DNA from: Cognataquiflexum gelatinilyticum
Lineage (GTDB): Bacteria > Bacteroidota > Bacteroidia > Cytophagales > Cyclobacteriaceae
Direction: 5' to 3'
Assembly (NCBI RefSeq): GCF_024813435.1
Contig: NZ_JANAEZ010000002.1
Span: 744,001-808,000 of the forward strand
DNA length: 64,000 nucleotides
Position 1 is the stretch's first letter. Every line of letters begins with the position of its first letter. The notes under the pieces are model-generated. The model saw nothing but the letters and a program-made list of their open reading frames with translations, was not told where the DNA came from and searched no databases. The position numbers were made by a program, and so were the translations under genes. This document shows positions 1-9,765 of the stretch, one piece after another.

Positions 1-1104
1 GTAGACGCTCCGGCATTTATCTGGAAAGAAACAGGAACCACTTCTCAAAATCTTCCTCAGGTACATACACTGCTACAGTTGATCAAGGAATGCGTTCTCG
101 TGGCCGCTCCTGGAATGGCGATATTGGGAGAAGCCATTGTCGCACCAAAGGAGATCATCAAATACTTTGGGACAGGGGATTACACTGCAAAGGAATGTGA
201 TTTTGCCTACAACGCCACCCATATGGCGGTGCAGTGGGACATGCTTGCCACCGGCGAAACCGACGTGATGCTTGCCGCCCAACATGCGATTTTGGAAAAG
301 CCATTTGGAACCTCTTGGATTTCTTATACCCGATGTCACGATGATATCGGGATGGGATATGAAGATTATATGATTGAAATGACCGGTAAAACACCCTTCA
401 GGCACCGCAGGTATTTGATGGATTATTATTCCGGAAACCTTCCCGGCACCCCTGCTAGAGGAGCACTATTTTCTTTCAATCCCAAAACCGGCGATGCCAG
501 AATCAGCGGCACCTTGGCTTCTTTGTGTGGGCTTGAAAAATCACTGTATGAAAATGATTCCTACGGACAAGATATTTCCATCCAAAAAATCATCCTCATG
601 CAGGCGCATTCCCTATTTCTTGGTGGCTTGCCGATGCTGTACTATGGAGATGAAATCGGGTACACCAATGATTACAGCTTCAGTGATGATCCGGGAAAAA
701 GCTACGACAACAGGTGGCTGCACAGGCCTTTGATTGATTGGGAAAAAGCAAACAGAAGAAATGAAACAGGAACGGTCGAAAACAGGATTTTCTCCCAAAT
801 GCAGGCCCTGATCAAAATCCGAAAGAACCTGCCTGTGATCGGAGATTACAAAAACCTCACTTGGATATCGCCACACAACATCCACATCGCGGCTTTTTTA
901 AGATCTTTTGAAGGAAAGCCATTTTATGGGATTTTTAATTTCAGTGACAAATACCAGAACCTGACTTGGTATGCATTTAGAGAAAAGGGAGAGTCACCTG
1001 AATCACTGTTCGATCATTGGTCTCAAAGGGAAATTCAGGTTGGTCCTGACCATGAGTACCTTTGGCTCGAACCTTATCAGTTTTGTTTGTTGGAGCCAAG
1101 ATAG
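1..1104 (+). CDS. Amylosucrase-like GH13 enzyme, 5'-truncated by window edge
   Basis: The reading frame is open from base 1, so the gene starts upstream and only its last 367 codons are seen. The stretch around codons 9-21 (WKETGT, then NLPQ), GEAIV (Glu at codon 44, the expected acid/base), HDDIG (codons 113-117, transition-state Asp), GDARISGT and GLPMLYYGDEIG follow the order in Neisseria-type amylosucrases (GH13 subfamily 4). That family transfers glucosyl units from sucrose to an alpha-glucan, or hydrolyses sucrose. The nucleophile Asp lies outside the window. The C-terminal beta-sandwich (from about codon 300) is complete. A related sucrose or trehalose hydrolase activity cannot be excluded. 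No sugar-uptake gene lies downstream. Confidence 0.85.
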   Translation, partial: VDAPAFIWKETGTTSQNLPQVHTLLQLIKECVLVAAPGMAILGEAIVAPKEIIKYFGTGDYTAKECDFAYNATHMAVQWDMLATGETDVMLAAQHAILEKPFGTSWISYTRCHDDIGMGYEDYMIEMTGKTPFRHRRYLMDYYSGNLPGTPARGALFSFNPKTGDARISGTLASLCGLEKSLYENDSYGQDISIQKIILMQAHSLFLGGLPMLYYGDEIGYTNDYSFSDDPGKSYDNRWLHRPLIDWEKANRRNETGTVENRIFSQMQALIKIRKNLPVIGDYKNLTWISPHNIHIAAFLRSFEGKPFYGIFNFSDKYQNLTWYAFREKGESPESLFDHWSQREIQVGPDHEYLWLEPYQFCLLEPR

Positions 1105-1266
1105 TAGGGGTGGCATTTTGTGATTTAGGTTTTTTGCAATTGTATTTGTTTAAAAGTAGTGAAACAGTATAAGGGAGTCTGAAAAATTCCACTGATCAAA
1201 AATCAATTCATTGATGTGTTTAATTGTAATACATTGTAGTGAGCAAGCTAAAAAATCGAACTGCGA

Positions 1267-1731
1267 ATGAAGTTTAGTCTGACTTTTTTTCTTTTTCTAA
1301 TAATTAAACTAAACGTATTTGGTCAAAATCTAAATATGGTAATTGAAGTAAATGAAAGGCTAGTTACGACCGAAATTTCTGGTGCTTATCTAAATTTTGA
1401 AAACACAGATGGAATTAAAAGCAGAAATATTGTGGGATATTATCCCGGAGAATTAGTCCTTGAACCCGAAGATTGGGAAAAGATAAACTCTGATTTGACT
1501 AAAAAAATTACTCTGACTTTTGACTACAATACTTTCAAACGGAATGGACACCAGATCGGGAATTTTGGAATTGAAATGCCAAAATTCCTTTTCAGTCAAG
1601 AATATTTAATTTTAAGAGTGTACGATTTTAGGGAGCGAAAATTTAAAAAACGATATGGATGTTTAACCAAAGAAAACTATATAGCTGAATTGGATTTTCC
1701 GCAAGGCGGAATTTTAATAAGATGTAGATAA
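1267..1731 (+). CDS. Small secreted hypothetical protein
   Basis: This 154-residue protein starts at an ATG with a clear signal peptide: a hydrophobic core at residues 3-15 and a cleavage-like VFGQ at 17-20. The mature part is about 135 residues, rich in beta-prone stretches, and ends in a Cys/Arg tail (ILIRCR). I recognise no family. It is more AT-rich than the amylosucrase gene upstream and sits alone between a carbohydrate gene and a TonB receptor gene, so it may be an insertion. Residues such as GYYPGELVLEPEDW suggest a compact extracellular or periplasmic domain, but no function can be given. Confidence 0.6.
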   Translation: MKFSLTFFLFLIIKLNVFGQNLNMVIEVNERLVTTEISGAYLNFENTDGIKSRNIVGYYPGELVLEPEDWEKINSDLTKKITLTFDYNTFKRNGHQIGNFGIEMPKFLFSQEYLILRVYDFRERKFKKRYGCLTKENYIAELDFPQGGILIRCR

Positions 1732-1747
1732 AATAGGCCTACTTAAA

Positions 1748-1828
1748 ATGTATAGCCGCAATTATGGGGGATTTAACTACCTCCAAATCACTCGGAATCG
1801 CTACCGTCTGTACCAAACCGAGAATTAG
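1748..1828 (+). other. Possible 26-codon ORF / repeat-like element
   Basis: An ATG-initiated frame of 26 codons ends in TAG. It encodes an unusual Tyr/Asn/Arg/Gln-rich peptide (starting MYSRNYGG, ending YQTEN). It lies in an otherwise non-coding 180-base gap directly before a TonB receptor gene that lacks an ATG. The aromatic composition does not look like random intergenic DNA. It may be a leader peptide or part of a dispersed repeat. Confidence 0.25.
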
Positions 1829-1911
1829 CGGATATTTTCCCGTAACTTCATTTATATTAACTGTCTTCAAATGGTATTTCGGTAAACCTGTATCGCTTTC
1901 TTCAAGCCTAT

Positions 1912-4350
1912 TTGATAAACCTAATTTCAGACCTTACTTTGAATCCGCACCTGAATCAATCAAAAACCCGATCCAAGGTTTTGGTTTTCATCCTTACCTC
2001 AATTTTCCTTTTATTCTTTTCTTCCCTTGAAGCACAGCAGGGAGGCAAAGGAAAGGTGACAGGGAAAATCACAGATGCCAATTCAGGAAATCCCCTTTCT
2101 TTTGCCACAGTAGCCATTTACAAAAGTCCCGAGCAACTGGTCGAAGGGAATATTACGGATGACAAAGGCGAATTCACCATTGATATTCCTTTTGGAACAT
2201 ACTATGCTTTGATAGAATTTATGGGTTTTGAGCCTTTCAAAAGTTCTGAATTCCAAGTTTCAAAAGAGCAGCCGGTATACCGTTTTGAATCTCTGAAGCT
2301 CAGTCCGACCATGAGCAACCTGTCAGAGGTGGTGGTGGAAGGTGAGAAGGCTTTTATGGAGCTTGCTCTGGACAAAAGGGTATTCAACGTCGGTGAGGAT
2401 CTGGCCAATGCCGGTCGGACGACAGCTGATATTCTGATGAACCTGCCTTCGGTGTCGGTAGATACGGAAGGAAATGTCAGCCTGAGAGGATCAGGAAATG
2501 TGCGGATCCTGATCGATGGGAAGCCTTCAGGTTTGGTCAGTTTCAAAGGCAGCCGTGGTCTGCAGCAACTACCGGCGAGTATGGTCGAAAGTGTCGAGGT
2601 CATCACCAATCCCTCAGCAAAGTATGAAGCAGAAGGGATGGCGGGCGTGATCAATATCATTCTGAAAAAAGACAACAACCAAGGCTTCAACGGTTCTTTT
2701 GAAGCTACAGTGGGCGATCCGCTCAATCTTGGATTAGCTGCCAACCTGAATTACAGGCACAAGAAAATCAATTGGTTTGTCAATTATGGCTTGGCCAAAA
2801 GACGACAGCCGCGCAACGGGACCTTGTTTCAGGAAGCTTTTGGAGGAGATACTCTTTTCATTTCTGACCAATCCACCACAGGTGTTGTCAATAGTCTGAA
2901 CAACAATATCCGGGCGGGATTGGATTATTATTTCAATGAAAAAAGCATCCTGACAGGTTCTTATCTGTGGAGGAGAAGTGATGCGCATAGGATCACCGAT
3001 ATCAGGTATGACGATTACATTTTTTCCAAAGACAATCTCCAGAGCTACAGCAAAAGAAGGCAGGACGAGACCGAAATGGAACCCAATTCAGAGATCATCG
3101 TGAGTTATAAGCGGTCCTTTGAACAGAAAGGTCACGAGTTTGTGGCAGCCTTTACTTATTTGGATTATTGGGAAAATTCCGATCAGTTGTTTACCGAGGA
3201 CACTTTTTCTCCCGAGGGAGTGATGGACCCAAGCCAATCATTGGTACAGACATCTGTCAATGATGAGTTTGAAAAGCAATACCTCATACAGATCGATTAT
3301 ACCAAACCGATTGGTACCGGCGGCGGAAAATTTGAAACTGGATTGAGGAGCAGTTTTAGGAATATGGAAAATGATTTTACTGTGGAGGAAAAGAATGAGA
3401 ACGGTGATTTTTTTCCAATTCCCGGGCTTGACAATATCTTTCTCTATGAAGAAAATATCCATGCCATTTATGGCATTTTGGGTAACAAATCCAACAAATT
3501 CAGCTATCAGGGCGGGTTGCGTGCGGAATTAACGGATGTGACGACTTCTTTGGTCAAAACCAAAGAAGTCAACCCGAGGAATTATGTCAATCTCTTTCCA
3601 AGTGCACACCTGACCTACAATGTCAACAAGGAGAATGCTGTACAGCTGAGTTATAGCCGCAGGGTCAGAAGACCGGTTTACAATGACCTGAGTCCGTTTG
3701 TGACTTTTTCAGATGCAAGAAATTTCTTCAGTGGAAATCCAGACCTGGAACCGGAATTTACAGACGCATTTGAACTCGGTCACATCAAGTATTTTGAGAA
3801 AGGATCACTATTTTCAACCATGTACTACCGCGATACAAAAGACAAAATCGACAGGATCAGGACAGTCGATAACCAAGGAAATGCCATTACAATCACAGAA
3901 AACCTGAATTCGGAAAGGGCATACGGGATTGAATTCACGACTGACTATGCCTTATTCCCATGGTGGAAAGCAGATATCAATTTCAACTTTTTCCATGCTA
4001 AAATCGATGGAAGCAACATTCAGGACGATTTTGTGGCGACCACATACTCATGGTATGCAAGACAAAATTCCAGGTTTATTTTTGGGAAAGGATATGATAT
4101 CCAGTTGCGGGCAAATTACCAGGCAAGACAAAAAACAGCTCAGGGGGTAAGGAAATCGATATTCTTTATGGACCTGTCAGGAAGCAAAGATGTGTTGAAA
4201 GGGAGGGGAAAACTGATTTTGACCGTTGCAGATATTTTGAATTCTCGGAGAGACAGGTATATTGTCGAAGGAACAGGATTTATCACTACGGGAGATTTCC
4301 AAAATGTGGTCAGGCAGATCAATCTGACCTTAAATTATAGAATCAAATAG
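1912..4350 (+). CDS. TonB-linked outer-membrane receptor (OMP_b-brl family)
   Basis: This protein of about 812 residues is an outer-membrane beta-barrel of the TonB-dependent type. In order it has a signal peptide (hydrophobic core near residues 23-38, ending SLEAQQ), a carboxypeptidase-regulatory-like domain (about 45-120, starting GKVTGKITD), a plug domain (about 145-250, with NLPSVSVDTEGNVSLRG and LIDGKPSG) and a C-terminal barrel ending in NYRIK. It should import a ligand across the outer membrane; no substrate can be named. The frame has no ATG before the signal peptide. TTG at 1912 is the best start and another TTG lies at 1936. Its 3' end overlaps the convergent J-domain-like gene by 8 bases. 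Confidence 0.85.
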   Translation: MINLISDLTLNPHLNQSKTRSKVLVFILTSIFLLFFSSLEAQQGGKGKVTGKITDANSGNPLSFATVAIYKSPEQLVEGNITDDKGEFTIDIPFGTYYALIEFMGFEPFKSSEFQVSKEQPVYRFESLKLSPTMSNLSEVVVEGEKAFMELALDKRVFNVGEDLANAGRTTADILMNLPSVSVDTEGNVSLRGSGNVRILIDGKPSGLVSFKGSRGLQQLPASMVESVEVITNPSAKYEAEGMAGVINIILKKDNNQGFNGSFEATVGDPLNLGLAANLNYRHKKINWFVNYGLAKRRQPRNGTLFQEAFGGDTLFISDQSTTGVVNSLNNNIRAGLDYYFNEKSILTGSYLWRRSDAHRITDIRYDDYIFSKDNLQSYSKRRQDETEMEPNSEIIVSYKRSFEQKGHEFVAAFTYLDYWENSDQLFTEDTFSPEGVMDPSQSLVQTSVNDEFEKQYLIQIDYTKPIGTGGGKFETGLRSSFRNMENDFTVEEKNENGDFFPIPGLDNIFLYEENIHAIYGILGNKSNKFSYQGGLRAELTDVTTSLVKTKEVNPRNYVNLFPSAHLTYNVNKENAVQLSYSRRVRRPVYNDLSPFVTFSDARNFFSGNPDLEPEFTDAFELGHIKYFEKGSLFSTMYYRDTKDKIDRIRTVDNQGNAITITENLNSERAYGIEFTTDYALFPWWKADINFNFFHAKIDGSNIQDDFVATTYSWYARQNSRFIFGKGYDIQLRANYQARQKTAQGVRKSIFFMDLSGSKDVLKGRGKLILTVADILNSRRDRYIVEGTGFITTGDFQNVVRQINLTLNYRIK

Positions 4351-5086
4351 GTCCCAATTTCCGGGTCCTTTTTTCAAGTTTTACGATTTTTTCCTGAAAC
4401 TGTAGCTCCAACTCATCGATAAAGGTAAGCGGATCTTCATAATTTTTTAATACATGGTAAAGGTAATTGGCCTCCAGTTCTTGAAGTTTTTTTGTCAAGT
4501 TTCCTTTTTTTGAAATCAGCGACTCCAACCTGATTTTTGGATTCACATTTGGCATTTCAAATGGCCTGTTTTCTGAGGAGGGATTGGCAAGGATGATAGT
4601 TTGGTAAAAATCCAACAAGGCCTCCAAGTCACCGTTTTTGTAGATGCCATTCAGTTGGGCAGTGAGGTCAGTAGCGTTTTTGATGGCATCCTTTTCCTGA
4701 CTTGTCCCGATTTTGTCAGGATGAACATGGACCACTGCTTCTTTGTACAATCGTTTGAGTTCTAGGGCTTCTTCTTGGTTGGCAGGTTTTTCTGTTTTGT
4801 TTATTTTTTTGGTTGTAATTGATTGGATCGGTTCTTTATAGTTTTTCCCACGCTTCTTTTGTTCGAGTCTTTTTTCTTTTTTCAATTGTTGTCTTTCTTT
4901 CATTTTATGGTTGAGAACAATCAGCCGGGAAATGAGAAGATTAAGCTTTGCTCGGATGGTGTTTTCGAAGGTCTGGATTTCAGTTTTGATGACAGAGATA
5001 TTGGCTTCGAGTCCGGTTATTTCTTCCAATAATTTTTGGATCGAATCCGGATTTTTTGGAGACTCAGTTTTGCTTAATTCACCCAT
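4343..5086 (-). CDS. J-domain-like coiled-coil protein
   Basis: This is a soluble protein of 247 residues without a signal peptide. Residues 12-80 form a charged coiled-coil rich in Lys/Glu/Gln. Residues about 108-165 resemble a J-domain: KRLYKEAVVHVHPDK carries the HPD tripeptide at 122-124 that stimulates DnaK/Hsp70 ATPase, followed by a helix that fits helix III. Residues 185-245 form a second coiled-coil ending KLEKRTRKLG. There are no Gly/Phe or zinc regions, so this would be a class C (type III) J-protein. The client is unknown. It converges on and overlaps the TonB receptor gene, with no terminator between them. Confidence 0.6.
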   Translation of the reverse strand: MGELSKTESPKNPDSIQKLLEEITGLEANISVIKTEIQTFENTIRAKLNLLISRLIVLNHKMKERQQLKKEKRLEQKKRGKNYKEPIQSITTKKINKTEKPANQEEALELKRLYKEAVVHVHPDKIGTSQEKDAIKNATDLTAQLNGIYKNGDLEALLDFYQTIILANPSSENRPFEMPNVNPKIRLESLISKKGNLTKKLQELEANYLYHVLKNYEDPLTFIDELELQFQEKIVKLEKRTRKLGPI

Positions 5087-5612
5087 ACTTTTTTTTTCTT
5101 AATATTGACTATTTTGAACTGAGTCAGAATGGAAATTGGAGAAAATTTTTGATAAAATTCCTCTCAACGAGGGTCGAGGGAAAAAAAATATATTTTTTTT
5201 CAAAAAAAAATTTGAGTGGATTTTCAACAAATCCGAGAATTTGTAAAAAAGCTGGAATTTTTGTTTTGTCACTTTTTTGGAATTCATCACTACTCCTTTG
5301 CACTTTATGCCCCTACGGCTTAAAATCGCCATTTTACCAAAAATTAATTTGAATGATTTCCTTTTTCCGTAGTGCTTTTTTGATAATATTTCCATGGATA
5401 AGATTCTTGTTAAAATATTATTTTTTCCAAACTATCTATGTACTTTAGCCCAATAAATGATCTATCTGTCATTGTTTGGCAAGTCACCCGAAGTGCCAAT
5501 AGTGGGAAATTAGCCTAAAAGCCCCTAGTAAAAACTCGACCTGGATTTATGAAAATCGCTGTTAGAGTTGCCTATTTTAGTTAATAAATTTCTACCCTAA
5601 ATAAGATTGTTC
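5087..5612. other. AT-rich intergenic region upstream of the DUF11 operon
   Basis: About 525 bases without a credible gene. It contains long A and T runs near 5180-5215 and must hold the promoters of the divergent J-domain-like gene and the DUF11 operon. I could not find a well-spaced TTTG/TAnnTTTG pair. A partial -7-like TACTTTAG lies at 5441-5448. Confidence 0.4.
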
Positions 5613-8600
5613 ATGAAGCAATTTTGCAAACAATCTGTTTTGCTTGTAGTCCTGATTATCTCCTGGTTTCAGGTCCATGCCTACTCAGATTTTTTTCATT
5701 CTCATTTAATCCCTTCCTTTTCTGAAGAAAAAATGGAAGCTGGTGCTGATGTGCTTTCAGGAGCCAATTCCTATACTTATAGTGTTGATGCTACAGGTGA
5801 GGCTGCAGCAGGATTGGAAGTTTTTAAAGTTTCCAATGTGATTATAGTGCAGGCGGGGGGAGAGATTCTCTATACGATCAATGTGGTGAATAATGGACCT
5901 GATGCCGCCACCAATGTCACTGTTACTGATGTGCTTCCTGTGGGGACATCCTTTGTTACAGCTACCAATGGAGGTACATTTCAAGCTGGGACTGTGACTT
6001 GGGAATTCCCCAGCATAGCCGCAGGTGAAACCCAAGTATTGACCGTCAGGGTATTGGTCAATCTAGGTGTAACAGAAGGAACTGTTCTAATCAATAAGGC
6101 ACAGGCTTCAAGTCCCGACGATCCTGCTTCTCCGAAGGTTTCCAATAATGCCCAAGTGACAGTCCTTAAAGGTATCAAGCCAATTATTGATATCACCAAA
6201 ACCTCAAGTGGAAGTACCGTAAGGCTTGGAGAAACCATTACTTATACCATTAGGGTATCGAATTCCGGAAATGCCTTTGCCACTGGAGTGGCTATTTCGG
6301 ATGTGCTGCCGACAGGAACTACTTTTGTATCTACCAATAGGGGAGGAGTCCATTCAAATGGAACAGTGAATTGGAACATAGGCCTGCTTTCCCCCGGTCA
6401 GACCATTGATATTACATTAGTAGTTTTGGTAAATGGAAACTTTGTGGGAGGTGAAGTCCTCAGCAATATAGCAACAGCAGTAAGCCCTTCAGATCCTGAT
6501 ACCCCAAAGAACTCTGCCCCAAGTCAGGTTACTGTAGAAGAAGTCAAACCTGAAATCGAGGTTACAAAAAAAGCAAATGCTCCTACCGTTTTTGCAGGCG
6601 AATTTATTTCCTACACCATTGAAGTAACCAATTTTGGTACAGCACCTGCCACCAATGTCACTATCACAGATCAATTGCCGGCAGGTACATTTTTTATCTC
6701 TGCTGACAATTCCGTAACCCACAATGCAGGTACAGTTACCTGGACTGTGGGGACAATCAATCCCGGAGTTACTGTACAGGTGAATCTTGTCGTCCAGGTC
6801 GGACTTACAGTGCCAAACGGTACAGTTATCATCAATGGAATCAGGGTGGAAAGCCCAGATCTCGCAAGTCCTATACTAAACCAACCTGATCCTGACAACG
6901 AAGTTACTGTGGTTTCCTTGCCCGAACTTGTTGTCACCAAATCAGCTGCATCTCCAAAAGTCAATCCCGGTAATACCATTTCCTATACCATAACGGTTTT
7001 TAACCTTGGTACCGCAGACGCCCAAGATGTCCTCATTACGGATGTTTTGCCGACCGGGACTACTTTTTTGAGTGCGGATAATGGAGGTGTTCATAATAAC
7101 GGAACCGTAACCTGGACCATCGCAGACTTGCCGATAGGAGAGCAGGTAGTACTTATACTCACTGTCACTGCCGATCAAAATCTTACTGATGGGACTCAAA
7201 TAAGTAATATTGCATCTGCTGTCAGCCCCGCCGATCCGGCCAATATCACCAACTCCGACCCAAGTGTAGTTACTGTAGAGGTTATTGCGCCAGTTTTGGA
7301 TATCAACAAACTCCCGGGAAGCTTTACTGTCAACGCAGGAGAGGATATTACCTATACCATCTCAGTAAGGAACACAGGAAATGCCCCTGCCACCAATCTG
7401 ACGGTGACAGATCCTTTGCCTGCGAATACCACTTTTGTTTCAGCTGACAATGGAGGTACTGTCTCTGCAGGCGTGGTAACATGGACTTTGGGAACTTTGG
7501 ACGCAGGAAACACCATTGATTTGATTTTGGTGGTAAAAGTTGATCCAAGTACAGTTGCCGGAACCAAAATAAAGAACATAGCAACTGCGGACAGTCCGGA
7601 CAACCTTGAGGGACCTATTGAAAGCAGTGCAGATCCAAGTCTGGAAGTTACGGTTGAAAATTTGGCCACTTTGGAAATATCCAAAGCGGCCGACAGACCG
7701 ACCATCCGTTCAGGTCAAAATATTGTCTATACAATTTCGGTCATCAACAATGGGCCTAGTGATGCACTTGGAGTCATAGTGGATGATGTGCTTCCTGCGG
7801 GTACAGTTTTTGTAAGTGCCACGAATGGAGGAGTCTTTGCAAACGGGATAGTCCAATGGTCTTTGGGTACAATTGAGGCTGGAGACCAAATCAACCTTCA
7901 GGTAACAGTGACTTCTTCGGCTGCCCTTCCAGATGCCACAGTAATCAGTAATACAGCTGAAGTCAGCAGTCCTTCAGATTTAACAAGCCCTAAATCCTCC
8001 GAACCAAGTATAGTCACCATAGACAACAGCTCGCCAATTCTCGAAATTACCAAAACTCCTGATGCCAATACCACCCTTGCAGGAGATGAAATAATTTACA
8101 CCATTACAGTCAGCAATACGGGAAATGCACCTGCTACCAATGTTGCGGTTACAGACGTACTTCCTGCAGGGACTACTTTCATTGCCACAGGGAATGGAGG
8201 AACCCATGATGCCGGTATAGTCACATGGCTTTTGGGAACCATCGAGCCAGGAGAATCTATCGTTTTGGTTTTGGCTGTGAAAGTTGGGGAAGATGTCTTA
8301 GCAGGTACCAAAATCCAGAATATAGCGGAAGCAGATAGTCCTGATGACCTGAATGATCCGGTTGAAAGTAGCTCAGATCCTGCTTTGGAAGTCGAAATCA
8401 TTACTTCTGCCGAATTGACGATCACCAAAACTACTCCTCTTCCGGAAGTTTTGGCTGGAGCAGAAATTGTATATACCATTTCCATTCAAAACAATGGTCC
8501 AAGTACAGCTAGAAACATCACTGTTTCTGATGCCCTTCCTGCTTCGACTGCTTTTGTCAGTGCCGGCAATGGAGGCGTAAATGCAAACGGAATAGTGACA

Positions 8601-9761
8601 TGGACAATCCCAACCCTCAATGTAGGTGAAAAGCTAGACCTTATTCTTACTGTAAATGCATTGGACGGGCTTGCTACAGGAGTTGTGATTTCAAATATTG
8701 CCTCTGCGACTTCCCCAACTGACCCCGATAGTCCCCATATCTCAGAACCAAGTATAGTCACGATAAACAATTCGCTTGAAGATACTGAAGTCACTGTTTC
8801 AAAGGAGGTTTCAGTTGCCTCAGCTTCCCCGGGCGATATGGTGGAATATACCATTGAGGTGACCAATATTGGGGATTTTGATGCCAAAGATTTGGTAATC
8901 ACCGATACGATTCCGGACGGATTGATGCCATTGTCTGCTTCAAATCAAGGAGTCATTGAAGACAATACCGTCACTTGGAATATTCCAACGATCCCAACTG
9001 GAGAAACCCTCACTTTGACAGTTTCTGTTATGGTAACTTTGGAAGAGGGTTCCATCATCAATAAGGTGCAGGTCACAGGCTCTAATTTTGAGGATGTAGA
9101 AGCGGCCTCTCCTGCTTTGACACTGAATCAGGTAGACCTTCAACTTTCCAAAGAAGTATCCGCCAACGTCGTAGCCAAGGGAAGTACTTTTCTTTACAAA
9201 CTGACAATGGAAAATATCAGCGATACCAAAGCTACTCTTGTAATCCTGACTGACACTTTACCTGAGGGAGTTAAGTACAAAAATGCAACAGCCTCAAAAG
9301 GAACTCCAAATTATGACATCGCAGAGAATGCGGTCATTCTGGAAATAGAAGAAATCCTTCCGGGCGAAAAAGTCATCCTTGAAATAGAAGTAACCGCTGA
9401 GGTAGTTGCAGATGTCACCAATATCGCTGATGTGGTTTCGAATGAAAAGGATTCAAATGACTTGGATAATCAGGCCTCAGTTTCTCACCGTCAATTAGAG
9501 TTCTTGATACCAAACGCATTTTCACCTAATGGGGACGGCATCAATGAAGAATGGGTAGTCAAAGGACTTTTGGATATATATCCAAGCAATAAATTGGTAA
9601 TTGTAAACAGGTTAGGGGTAGAAGTATTCAGAACCGACAATTATAAGAATGATTGGAGCGGTCAAGGTGTAGGCGAGGGTACCTATTTCTATCAGTTGAC
9701 CCTTTCAGGACAGGATGGCAAGGAAGAAGTTTTCACCGGTTATCTGACCGTAATTAAGTAG
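5613..9761 (+). CDS. Giant DUF11-repeat surface protein with T9SS type B sorting domain
   Basis: This protein of 1382 residues starts at ATG 5613 (an in-frame TTG lies six bases earlier). A signal peptide spans residues 1-24. Residues about 70-1290 are ten tandem DUF11 (TIGR01451-like) beta-sandwich repeats of roughly 120 residues, each with the core YTIxVxNxGxxxAxxVxVxDxLPxGTxFxSA. Residues about 1295-1382 are a gliding-motility-associated C-terminal domain (T9SS type B sorting signal) with IPNAFSPNGDGINEEW and a final GYLTVIK. It should be exported by the type IX system and held at the cell surface as an adhesin or stalk. It is the first gene of an operon with porP/sprF-like (4-base gap) and porE-like genes, its probable secretion partners. 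Confidence 0.92.
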   Translation: MKQFCKQSVLLVVLIISWFQVHAYSDFFHSHLIPSFSEEKMEAGADVLSGANSYTYSVDATGEAAAGLEVFKVSNVIIVQAGGEILYTINVVNNGPDAATNVTVTDVLPVGTSFVTATNGGTFQAGTVTWEFPSIAAGETQVLTVRVLVNLGVTEGTVLINKAQASSPDDPASPKVSNNAQVTVLKGIKPIIDITKTSSGSTVRLGETITYTIRVSNSGNAFATGVAISDVLPTGTTFVSTNRGGVHSNGTVNWNIGLLSPGQTIDITLVVLVNGNFVGGEVLSNIATAVSPSDPDTPKNSAPSQVTVEEVKPEIEVTKKANAPTVFAGEFISYTIEVTNFGTAPATNVTITDQLPAGTFFISADNSVTHNAGTVTWTVGTINPGVTVQVNLVVQVGLTVPNGTVIINGIRVESPDLASPILNQPDPDNEVTVVSLPELVVTKSAASPKVNPGNTISYTITVFNLGTADAQDVLITDVLPTGTTFLSADNGGVHNNGTVTWTIADLPIGEQVVLILTVTADQNLTDGTQISNIASAVSPADPANITNSDPSVVTVEVIAPVLDINKLPGSFTVNAGEDITYTISVRNTGNAPATNLTVTDPLPANTTFVSADNGGTVSAGVVTWTLGTLDAGNTIDLILVVKVDPSTVAGTKIKNIATADSPDNLEGPIESSADPSLEVTVENLATLEISKAADRPTIRSGQNIVYTISVINNGPSDALGVIVDDVLPAGTVFVSATNGGVFANGIVQWSLGTIEAGDQINLQVTVTSSAALPDATVISNTAEVSSPSDLTSPKSSEPSIVTIDNSSPILEITKTPDANTTLAGDEIIYTITVSNTGNAPATNVAVTDVLPAGTTFIATGNGGTHDAGIVTWLLGTIEPGESIVLVLAVKVGEDVLAGTKIQNIAEADSPDDLNDPVESSSDPALEVEIITSAELTITKTTPLPEVLAGAEIVYTISIQNNGPSTARNITVSDALPASTAFVSAGNGGVNANGIVTWTIPTLNVGEKLDLILTVNALDGLATGVVISNIASATSPTDPDSPHISEPSIVTINNSLEDTEVTVSKEVSVASASPGDMVEYTIEVTNIGDFDAKDLVITDTIPDGLMPLSASNQGVIEDNTVTWNIPTIPTGETLTLTVSVMVTLEEGSIINKVQVTGSNFEDVEAASPALTLNQVDLQLSKEVSANVVAKGSTFLYKLTMENISDTKATLVILTDTLPEGVKYKNATASKGTPNYDIAENAVILEIEEILPGEKVILEIEVTAEVVADVTNIADVVSNEKDSNDLDNQASVSHRQLEFLIPNAFSPNGDGINEEWVVKGLLDIYPSNKLVIVNRLGVEVFRTDNYKNDWSGQGVGEGTYFYQLTLSGQDGKEEVFTGYLTVIK

Positions 9762-9765
9762 CGTT

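Noticed and set aside
5401..5450. Bacteroidota promoter for the DUF11 operon
   Set aside because: TTGT at 5407-5410 and TACTTTAG at 5441-5448 are spaced about 30 bases apart, longer than the usual 19-22, so the match is not convincing.
5613..9761. Long open frames on the opposite strand inside the DUF11 gene (for example about 8486-8902)
   Set aside because: They arise from the repeated codon pattern of the DUF11 gene and show no family motif, signal or start context of their own.
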